6,393 nt of DNA, from assembly GCA_937894565.1 (NCBI GenBank), contig CALBHK010000336.1, positions 1 through 6,393 on the forward strand, given 5' to 3'. Below are positions 1 to 5,413 of the stretch, piece by piece. How positions within the stretch are numbered: position 1 is the first letter of the stretch; each line of letters begins with the position of its first letter. The stretch is from an uncultured Chlamydiae bacterium (GTDB taxonomy: Bacteria > Chlamydiota > Chlamydiia > Chlamydiales > CALBHK01). The notes under the pieces are model-generated. The model was not told the origin of the DNA. It saw only the letters and a list, made by a program, of their open reading frames with translations, and did no database searches. The translations under genes and the position numbers were made by a program.

Positions 1-132
1 GGGTTAGGTATCGCAGCCTGAAGGGCTGCAAGAGTTAGCCTGATGCGTATGGGATAGATAGGATTGGCTCCCCACCGATTTGAGAGCCAGCAGGATGGGT
101 AGGTTTATGGGTCAGGCTAACTCACAGAATAC
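1..132. repeat. Structured palindromic element (REP/MITE-like), probably incomplete at the left edge
   Basis: No ORF with coding character lies here; the stretch is dominated by inverted repeats. A hairpin with a perfect 6-bp stem (13-18 GCAGCC with 24-29 GGCTGC, loop TGAAG) is followed directly by a larger one. The larger hairpin's perfect 12-bp arms are 32-43 (GAGTTAGCCTGA) and 112-123 (TCAGGCTAACTC), and they enclose a further 6-bp stem (65-70 with 84-89). A short GAAGGGC-type hairpin followed by a longer AGCC... palindrome is, from memory, a common design of dispersed non-coding repeats in chlamydial, planctomycete and related genomes. I cannot confirm the family without a search. It could also be a structured RNA, but no promoter is evident. 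The right edge of the window carries a similar arrangement. Confidence 0.55.
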
Positions 133-195
133 AAAAAAAAGAAGGAAGGTGATAGAGAGGGCGATCGCTCAGGCATCTTTACCGCCTTCCTTCTT
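133..195 (-). terminator. Intrinsic terminator of the Cys/Gln-rich protein gene
   Basis: Read on the minus strand, an 11-bp perfect stem (AAGAAGGAAGG at 185-195 pairing with CCTTCCTTCTT at 139-149) is followed by an uninterrupted U tract, which is the complement of the A run at 133-140. The structure begins 13 bp after the TAG stop of the 209-787 gene, so it almost certainly ends that transcript. The loop is long (about 35 nt) and contains the perfect octamer palindrome GCGATCGC (161-168), which could form a smaller inner hairpin. The A-rich flank could give weak bidirectional activity, but the plus-strand reading has no good U tract. Confidence 0.75.
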
Positions 196-208
196 CTGTT
201 GATCTTGT

Positions 209-787
209 CTATCTGGAAGTGTGACCGCAGCCGCCTTTGCCTCCGCAACCGCCGTTACCACCACAGGTTTTATTCGTTTTTCGGATGATATTGCCTGTGT
301 TTTCACTGTTGTAGCTGGTGTTGCTTTGCTGGTTATTTTGTTGGTTGCTTTGTTGGTTTTGCTGATTTTGTTGGCTGCTTTGATTGATTGTCTGAGGTTG
401 GTTTTTTTTGTTTTTCTGCATAAGCATGTTCTGGTCTTGTTCTTGTTGCTCGCTTTGCTCTCCTTGCGTCTCGTCTATTTTTTCATAGCGGTGTGCCTTT
501 CCAGAGCAGCTCGATTTTCCAGAGCAGCTTCCTTGTGAGCTAGTTTCTTGTTTTTTTCCAGAGCAGCTCGATTTTCCAGAACAGCTTCCCTGCTCACTTC
601 CTTCTTCTTGCATATAACGGCGTCCTCTTATAGAAGGCTGATAATCTTCGTTACTAGTTTGTTGGTTGTATTTGGCTAGTATTGATTCGGATTGTAGAGC
701 GCAGGCGCTCTCTGGCAGAGCTAACATCATGCCACCTGTAATGCCCATCATGGCTAGTTTAGCTAAATTTTTTTTGTTCTCTTTCAT
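209..787 (-). CDS. Small exported Cys/Gly-repeat, Gln/Asn-rich protein, function unknown
   Basis: A 192-residue protein. Residues 1-30 look like a Sec signal peptide: a Lys-rich start (MKENKKNLAK), a hydrophobic core rich in Met, Gly, Leu and Ala, and an AxA-type cleavage site after ACA (about residue 30). The mature part has two copies of GSCSGKSSCSGK (67-78 and 86-97, period 19), then a strongly Gln/Asn-rich low-complexity stretch (about 110-160). It ends in a Gly/Cys tail with Cys 175, 181 and 187 and a His at 189. The seven mature cysteines are 69, 75, 88, 94, 175, 181 and 187, and within each cluster they are six residues apart (C-x5-C). Such spacing suggests metal binding or post-translational modification, loosely like HvfA or bufferin precursors modified by MNIO (DUF692) enzymes. 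No modifying-enzyme gene is present here, so this is only a hypothesis. The start is supported by a purine-rich ribosome site (GGGAGAGG, 794-801) 6 bp upstream. A terminator follows at 133-195. I do not recognise a named family. Confidence 0.8.
   Translation of the reverse strand: MKENKKNLAKLAMMGITGGMMLALPESACALQSESILAKYNQQTSNEDYQPSIRGRRYMQEEGSEQGSCSGKSSCSGKKQETSSQGSCSGKSSCSGKAHRYEKIDETQGEQSEQQEQDQNMLMQKNKKNQPQTINQSSQQNQQNQQSNQQNNQQSNTSYNSENTGNIIRKTNKTCGGNGGCGGKGGCGHTSR
498..589. repeat. Two 35-bp direct repeats inside the Cys-rich gene
   Basis: Positions 498-532 and 555-589 match at all but one of 35 bases, with a period of 57 bp (19 codons). They encode the duplicated GSCSGKSSCSGK modules. 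Near-identity at the DNA level, including third codon positions, points to a recent tandem duplication. Each module is itself an internal duplication of a Cys-Ser-Gly-Lys unit. Confidence 0.85.
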
Positions 788-825
788 ATTCGGCCTCTCC
801 CTTTGGTTGAAATACCTATAGTCGC

Positions 826-854
826 ACTTTAGGTAAAATAATTATTTAATTCAA
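826..854 (-). promoter_or_regulatory. Candidate sigma-70-type promoter for the Cys-rich protein gene
   Basis: On the minus strand, TTGAAT (849-854) and TAAAGT (826-831) are separated by 17 bp and sit about 40 bp upstream of the start codon. The -10 box is a moderate match only. An alternative TATAGG lies at 815-820 but lacks a good -35 partner. The region is very AT-rich, so chance matches are likely. Confidence 0.3.
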
Positions 855-881
855 CTTCGATACATATTTTTTTTCGATTGC

Positions 882-911
882 TTGAGTATAAGTAAAAACA
901 TCTGCTAGACT
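882..911 (+). promoter_or_regulatory. Candidate promoter for the MORN-repeat gene
   Basis: TTGAGT (882-887) and TAGACT (906-911) are 18 bp apart, and the -10 box is preceded by TG at 903-904 (an extended -10 pattern, TGnTAGACT). Transcription would start near 918, leaving a short leader before either candidate start codon (936 or 948). The match is by eye only. Confidence 0.4.
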
Positions 912-935
912 GATGCCAATTAATCTACTTCTATC

Positions 936-3398
936 ATGAGAGTCTTTATGCGCAGATCTGTTTTGTTATCTCTTAACTGTTTGTTTCTCAGCTTTTTATG
1001 CGGTTTTTTAAATGCAGATGAGATTCCTAGAAATACTTTATTAAAACGCTTGCCTAACTGGTTGCCTAAAATAGTGGAGAGTTATGCGGATGGAACATCA
1101 AAACATTTAGTTTATTATGCGCCAAACTTAGAAGGAAGTGGAGATTTACCAGTTAAAGCGATGCAATTTTATCCTGAGGGAAATGTTCACAGCGAGGCTG
1201 ATTTGATGACAGATTCTCATGGCCATCTTTATTTTGATGGGGGGGTTGTCTGGTTTTATCCGGATGGAAAAATAGAAAAGATAGGAGTCTATTCAAGAAA
1301 TCAATTAACGGGTCCATTAACTTCATTTTATCCAAGTGGAAAAATTAAAGAAAAATATATCTATGAAAATGGAAAATTAAATGGAAAGGCTCTTTTTTAT
1401 GATGAAGGGGGAGTTTTAGTAGCACAGCGTCCTTTTCAGGAAAATCGTCTGAATGGAAATGTGACTACCTATTATTCCAATGAAAATAAAGAGAGTGAAA
1501 CACCTTACGTGGATGGCGTTCCGAATGGTCTTGCTATTCATTGGTATCCTAATGGGAAAATACGTTCTAAGACAACGTATTTTAAAGGGGTGCTGCATGG
1601 ATCTAAAATGGAGAGGGCGGAAACTGTTTTTTCTGAAAATGGAACGGTGCTCTTAGAGCGTGATTTTCGTTATGGAGTGCCTATGGGTAAGCATGCTCTA
1701 TACGCCTCTAATGGGCAGCTTATTTATCAGATTCATTATGAATCCGGGAAGAAAGAGGGGCTTGAAAGAGGCTATTTTGTGGATGGAAAAGAGGCCTTAG
1801 AAGGAGCCTGGAGGCATGGGGTTCCAATTGGCGTGCATAAACGTTGGCATGAAAATCAAATAATCGCTTATTTGGCCAAATATGATTCCAATGGGAATTT
1901 AGTAGAGCCGATTACAGAGTTTTCAGAGCAAAATCGTCTATTGGCTTCTTATACTCTTCAAGATGGATTAATAGACGGAAAATATAAAATTTGGAATGAG
2001 TCAGGCAGTTTAATAGCGGACTATCATTATGCAAAAGGTGTTTGGCAAGGGGTTCAAAAAGAGTTTCATGATAATGGAAAACTTTCTCTTGTATGTTATT
2101 TTGAAAAAAGTGCACGCCATGGGCCTTATCAGACGTTTTATTCGGATGGAATGAAAGAATCTGAAATGCAATTTGTTCAAGGATCCTTAGATGGTAAAAA
2201 GGTAGAGTATTATCCTACAGGGCAGATAGCATATGTTGGAGAATACCAGCGTGGTCTTAGAGTGGGTGTGCATCAAAAATGGAGCGAAGAGGGAGATTTG
2301 CTATTTGATACTTCCTTTGTAAATGATGCAGTAGATGGGCCCTTAAAGGAGTGGTATGCTAATGGACGGCCTAAGTTAATAGCTCAATTTGTAAAAGGGG
2401 AGCAGGTCGCAGAAGTCGTTGCCTATCATCGTAATGGAAATAAATCGATTCAAGGAAGCTATTTATTAGGCAAAAAACATGGAAGCTATCTTTGCTGGTA
2501 TGCGGATGGATCTCTGCGCTTAGTGCAGCAATGGGATCATGGGATGCAGGATGGGGAGCAAATAGAATATTATCCTAAAGAGGGCGCTGCCCCCCAGGTA
2601 GTGGCTAAAAGTTTGCAGTTCAATCAAGGGGGATTAGAAGGAGAGCAAAAGCGCTATCATAAAAATGGACAGTTGATGTCAAAAATGGATTATCAAGATA
2701 ATCAATTGCACGGGAAACGCATTTTTTGGAATGAAGCAGGAAATTTGGTGGGTGAAGCAAGTTTTGAGCATGGAAGATTAGAGGGTAAATACTATGAGAT
2801 GACTCCAAAGGGCAGAGAAGTGGTTGCCACTTATCATCGCCATAAGCTTGATGGCCCTTATCAAGAATTTTACCCTCAACACCCCGTTTATGGGCGTATT
2901 AAGGCTATTGATACAGAATATGGAAATGGAAAGGTGAATGGGGAATATGCGGAATATAATGAGTCTGGAAAAAAGGTTTCAAGCACTTTTTATAAAAATG
3001 GCATTAGGGAAGGCAATGCGATAGTGTATGATAACGAAGGACGTATCATGATCACAGCTATTTTTAAAAATGGAAATCAACAAGGTCCAGCTAAGGAATA
3101 CTTTGCAAGCGGCCGCATTAAAACAGACGTTCAATTTGTGGATGATTTGAAACAAGGAGAGGAAGTCAGCTATTATTCAGATGGAAATAAAGCTTCTGTG
3201 CGCCCTTATTTAAATGGTCAGTTGAATGGCACAGTTAAAGAGTGGGACGAAAAAGGAACATTGCTTTTTGAAGCGCAATATTACAAAGGACAGCGTCACG
3301 GTTTTTTTAAAAAATATGACGAGGAAGGCAAGTTGCTTATTTCTCAAACATTTAAGGATAACGAGGCTGTAGGAGATAAGAAAATCTACAAAAAGTAA
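936..3398 (+). CDS. Exported giant MORN_2 (YwqK-type) repeat protein
   Basis: Up to 820 residues. From about residue 50 to the C-terminus it consists of roughly 30 tandem units of about 23-25 residues. Each has the pattern [YFW]-x2-[ND/G]-G-[KQN]-[ILV] ... G-x3-G; examples are FYPDGKI, WYPNGKI, YYPTGQI, EYFASGRI and KYDEEGKL. This is the MORN_2/YwqK repeat, which annotation pipelines often label 'toxin-antitoxin system YwqK family antitoxin'. That label should not be read as function here: the family's general role is unknown, and no toxin partner is adjacent. The N-terminus is a signal peptide: MRRSVLLS, then a Leu/Phe/Cys-rich core, with cleavage likely after LNA before DEIP. No lipobox is convincing. 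The repeats would form a long beta-hairpin stack in the periplasm or at the cell surface. Two starts are possible: the ATG at 936 has no ribosome site, whereas the ATG at 948 has GAGAG (938-942) 5 bp upstream and gives a standard MRRS signal peptide. I prefer 948 (816 residues). No C-terminal anchor or autotransporter domain is visible. Confidence 0.92.
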   Translation: MRVFMRRSVLLSLNCLFLSFLCGFLNADEIPRNTLLKRLPNWLPKIVESYADGTSKHLVYYAPNLEGSGDLPVKAMQFYPEGNVHSEADLMTDSHGHLYFDGGVVWFYPDGKIEKIGVYSRNQLTGPLTSFYPSGKIKEKYIYENGKLNGKALFYDEGGVLVAQRPFQENRLNGNVTTYYSNENKESETPYVDGVPNGLAIHWYPNGKIRSKTTYFKGVLHGSKMERAETVFSENGTVLLERDFRYGVPMGKHALYASNGQLIYQIHYESGKKEGLERGYFVDGKEALEGAWRHGVPIGVHKRWHENQIIAYLAKYDSNGNLVEPITEFSEQNRLLASYTLQDGLIDGKYKIWNESGSLIADYHYAKGVWQGVQKEFHDNGKLSLVCYFEKSARHGPYQTFYSDGMKESEMQFVQGSLDGKKVEYYPTGQIAYVGEYQRGLRVGVHQKWSEEGDLLFDTSFVNDAVDGPLKEWYANGRPKLIAQFVKGEQVAEVVAYHRNGNKSIQGSYLLGKKHGSYLCWYADGSLRLVQQWDHGMQDGEQIEYYPKEGAAPQVVAKSLQFNQGGLEGEQKRYHKNGQLMSKMDYQDNQLHGKRIFWNEAGNLVGEASFEHGRLEGKYYEMTPKGREVVATYHRHKLDGPYQEFYPQHPVYGRIKAIDTEYGNGKVNGEYAEYNESGKKVSSTFYKNGIREGNAIVYDNEGRIMITAIFKNGNQQGPAKEYFASGRIKTDVQFVDDLKQGEEVSYYSDGNKASVRPYLNGQLNGTVKEWDEKGTLLFEAQYYKGQRHGFFKKYDEEGKLLISQTFKDNEAVGDKKIYKK
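938..942 (+). promoter_or_regulatory. Ribosome-binding site favouring the start at 948
   Basis: GAGAG lies 5 bp before the in-frame ATG at 948. The bases before the ATG at 936 are pyrimidine-rich and offer no Shine-Dalgarno match. The shorter start removes MRVF and leaves a conventional signal peptide. Confidence 0.5.
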
Positions 3399-3414
3399 AG
3401 AAAAGGGAGAGGGG

Positions 3415-3472
3415 GAGAGAAGGGAACCTAAACGCAGAGCCGCAAAGTACGCCGAGAAAACGCAGAGAAAAG
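3415..3472 (+). repeat. GCAGAG-type intergenic repeat, copy A (after the MORN gene)
   Basis: A G/A-rich lead (GAGAGAAGGGAACCTAAA) is followed by CGCAGAGCCGCAAAG, a spacer and AAACGCAGAG. Positions 3433-3465 match copy C (6235-6267) at 30 of 33 bases, and the unit matches copy B in inverted orientation. The core begins about 30 bp after the MORN gene's stop. Degenerate repeats built on CGCAGAG are, from memory, widespread in bacterial intergenic DNA; their function is not established. Confidence 0.8.
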
Positions 3473-3485
3473 TTTTGTGTTTAGC

Positions 3486-3552
3486 CCTTAAAATTGTTTG
3501 CTAACATGAGTTTTTAAATTTCCCCCTCGGTCAAAAAAAGACAATTTTAAGG
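3486..3552. repeat. Perfect 12-bp inverted repeat at the centre of the convergent region
   Basis: CCTTAAAATTGT (3486-3497) and ACAATTTTAAGG (3541-3552) are exact reverse complements around a 43-bp spacer. They are nested between repeat copies A and B, so the region from about 3415 to 3624 can fold into one long, imperfect cruciform or RNA hairpin. The two flanking genes converge here, and no classic GC-rich stem plus U tract is seen for either. This structure is therefore the best candidate for a shared transcription end, although its AT-rich stem and long spacer make it a weak conventional terminator. Confidence 0.6.
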
Positions 3553-3565
3553 CATGAGGGTTTTA

Positions 3566-3624
3566 ACTTCTCCGCGTTTCCTTTGCGCTCCCTGCGGCTC
3601 TGCGGTTAGGCTCCCCTTCTCTCG
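3566..3624 (-). repeat. GCAGAG-type intergenic repeat, copy B (after the coiled-coil gene, inverted)
   Basis: The reverse complement reads GAGAGAAGGGGAGCCTAACC, then CGCAGAGCCGCAGGG, then AAACGCGGAG. This is the same unit as copies A and C, with a few substitutions and small indels in the middle. It lies downstream of the minus-strand gene ending at 3661, and its core begins about 51 bp after that stop. It is thus in the same orientation relative to its gene as A and C are to theirs, and it forms the right arm of the large palindrome with A. Confidence 0.8.
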
Positions 3625-3660
3625 CTTAGAGTCCTTGTGTTTTTTTTCTTTATAAAGTGT

Positions 3661-5337
3661 TTATTTTTTTTTGTTATAGAGGTGTAGGTAGACCTCTTTT
3701 TGTTTTTCTGTATCTAAACTAAGATACTCTTTGCATTTTTTCTCAAATAATTTAAATAACAAGGTTGAGCTTTGAAAAGAAGATTCAGTAAAGTGGATGA
3801 TGTCGTTTAAAGTTGCTTTCACACTCTCTTCTGATTTTTTAATGGTTTCCATTGTGGATTGGATGATGTCGCTGAGCTGTTTTTCTTCGTTAAAAGCTTT
3901 TCTTAATTCCTGGTTAAGAGTTTGAATGTTTTCTGATTTCTCCATCTTTTCTTTTATTTTTTCTTCATTTTTATTGGCGTTAATAACTATTTCTTCCTGG
4001 CTTTTTTGCAGCTGTTCAAATGCGCGCACTATTTTTTGGTTTATTTTTTCTAATCGAAGTTGGGATTTTTGATTTGCGGCGAATAAGTTGAGTTGCTTTT
4101 TAGCTGTAGGGATTTTTTTTTGTAATTTTTGAATTTCAGTTAAAAGAGGCGGGTAACTAACTGAATTAGAAGAAGAGATTTTTACTTTCGATTGATTAAA
4201 AGAGGGGATTTTTGTTTTAAGTTTCTCTATCTCATTTATATTAAAATCAATCGTTTTATTAATGTATTGACGTAGTTCTTCCATTAAGGGAAGTGAGGAG
4301 AAGAGAAGTTGGTATCCTTCCTGTGTTTCGTTAAAGAAAATAATCTGAATTAATTCTTTGTAATCATCGCAAAACTTGTTTTCTATCTGGTCATTGTTTT
4401 CCTGTTGTTCGCAATATAATCTAGCTTTCAGGAGATTTTGTTGATTTTCAGGGTTTTCTATTATAAAAAGAGGAGGTGGGGGAGGTGGGGGAGGGATGTT
4501 GGTTTCTATTGTTTTAACAGATGATAATTCAATGGTATCCAAGTCAATCACAAGCTGATTTTTCCAGTTAATAGTTTCGTTAAGTTTAGGAAATAAATTT
4601 TCTAGATTTTCGCTAAGTTTGGATAAATTTTCTATAGAAACTTCTAACTTGCTAATCTGTCCTTTAATATTAATGGAGGCCACCATTTCATTAGTGGATA
4701 GATTTTTCTTTTTAACTTTCATCTCAAGCAAGTTAGGAGGGATCCAACTTGTAATTTCCGGAAGTTTAGTGAGAACTTTTTCTTCTTGAATATCTATTAA
4801 AAGTTCTTCTTTTTTGATATTTAAATAAAACTCCAGGTCAATATTTATTTTTTGGATAGCACTCTTAATTTCTTCTTGAATTTTTTCAAATAGAGAGCAG
4901 ATAGCTCTTTCTACATTTTCATCATGATGAAAAGATTTGATAAGAACGCCCGTGTATTCTTTAACCATGTTTTCATCTACAAAGCGTTTATAAATTTCTA
5001 CAATAGCTAATTTAGATTTTTCATTTTCACTCTCTTTTTCTTTGCAAGAAGCATTCCACAGAATGTTTTTTCCACACTTTTGAATTGATTTTTCATATTT
5101 TATTTCTAATTCAGAACATTTTTGAATAAATTTCGTTTTATTTCCGGCATCCGGAGAATAGGTGCGTATGAGTTTGGGGGTGTTGTCGTGGAAGAATTTA
5201 ACAAAACCTCCAAAAAAGCTTTTTTCTTGATACTCGCAGAATGCGCCTGTTTCAGGGATGATGAAAATTTTATTTGTCGGGGGTTTTTTATGTAAATTTT
5301 GTATAGAATCTAAAGTGGTAATAATATTGGTTAACAT
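3661..5337 (-). CDS. Coiled-coil protein with a polyproline run, function unknown
   Basis: A 558-residue hydrophilic protein rich in Lys, Glu, Asn and Ile. It has no signal peptide and no membrane segment. The N-terminal 200 residues are mixed, with five cysteines between about 34 and 98 (34, 74, 88, 98) and 147. Residues 225-260 are helical and heptad-like. A run of eight prolines (282-289) follows, and a long C-terminal part (about 360-515) is rich in Lys/Glu/Gln/Leu heptads, as expected for coiled coils. The protein ends in YNKKK. Its start is well supported: AGGGAGGT (5343-5350) lies about 5-6 bp upstream of the ATG. The gene is divergent from the ankyrin-SET gene across 76 bp and convergent with the MORN gene. 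I recognise no family. Coiled coil plus polyproline, with no export signal, fits a type III-secreted or host-facing protein of an intracellular bacterium; polyproline tracts can bind profilin, SH3 or WW domains. That reading is inference, and a cytosolic structural role is equally open. Confidence 0.85.
   Translation of the reverse strand: MLTNIITTLDSIQNLHKKPPTNKIFIIPETGAFCEYQEKSFFGGFVKFFHDNTPKLIRTYSPDAGNKTKFIQKCSELEIKYEKSIQKCGKNILWNASCKEKESENEKSKLAIVEIYKRFVDENMVKEYTGVLIKSFHHDENVERAICSLFEKIQEEIKSAIQKINIDLEFYLNIKKEELLIDIQEEKVLTKLPEITSWIPPNLLEMKVKKKNLSTNEMVASINIKGQISKLEVSIENLSKLSENLENLFPKLNETINWKNQLVIDLDTIELSSVKTIETNIPPPPPPPPLFIIENPENQQNLLKARLYCEQQENNDQIENKFCDDYKELIQIIFFNETQEGYQLLFSSLPLMEELRQYINKTIDFNINEIEKLKTKIPSFNQSKVKISSSNSVSYPPLLTEIQKLQKKIPTAKKQLNLFAANQKSQLRLEKINQKIVRAFEQLQKSQEEIVINANKNEEKIKEKMEKSENIQTLNQELRKAFNEEKQLSDIIQSTMETIKKSEESVKATLNDIIHFTESSFQSSTLLFKLFEKKCKEYLSLDTEKQKEVYLHLYNKKK
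4471..4495 (+). repeat. G-rich tract coding (antisense) for the polyproline run
   Basis: The plus strand has GGAGG followed by two copies of a 9-bp unit (TGGGGGAGG) and a final G. On the minus strand this reads as eight proline codons (CCT, CCC and CCA mixed). Two G5 runs plus several G2-G3 runs with one-base loops make a G-quadruplex possible on the plus strand, the template strand of the coiled-coil gene. The 9-bp periodicity could allow in-frame expansion or contraction by slippage. Confidence 0.6.
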
Positions 5338-5413
5338 AAGAGACCTCCCTAAAATAGAATGCTTGTTTTTTCGGAGTGTGTATTAATTTTTAATTTTTGC
5401 AAAGGAAGCTTTA
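5338..5413. promoter_or_regulatory. Divergent promoter region between the coiled-coil and ankyrin-SET genes
   Basis: These 76 bp must contain the leaders of both genes, and both ribosome sites are clear: AGGGAGGT (5343-5350) for the minus gene and AGGAAG (5403-5408) for the plus gene. The middle (about 5351-5400) is strongly AT-rich, with TTGTTT (5363-5368) and TAATTT (5384-5389), but only 15 bp apart. I cannot assign -35/-10 boxes with confidence. Promoter elements could overlap, so the two genes may be co-regulated. Confidence 0.4.

Noticed and set aside
221..538. A 105-residue plus-strand ORF with very hydrophobic Val/Leu-rich composition, resembling a membrane protein.
   Set aside because: It lies opposite the Gln/Asn-rich part of the minus-strand gene; the complements of CAA and AAC/AAT codons read as Leu, Val and Ile. 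It has no ribosome site, while the minus-strand gene has a signal peptide, ribosome site and terminator.
1153..2808. Four minus-strand ORFs of 60-67 residues inside the MORN-repeat gene.
   Set aside because: They are antisense shadows of a clearly coding repeat gene, with no domain signal or ribosome site.
936..3398. YwqK antitoxin of a toxin-antitoxin pair.
   Set aside because: No adjacent small toxin gene exists, and the protein is long and carries a signal peptide.
3415..3624. CRISPR array, considered because similar repeat units occur close together.
   Set aside because: There are only two units here, in inverted orientation, diverged, and without regular spacers.
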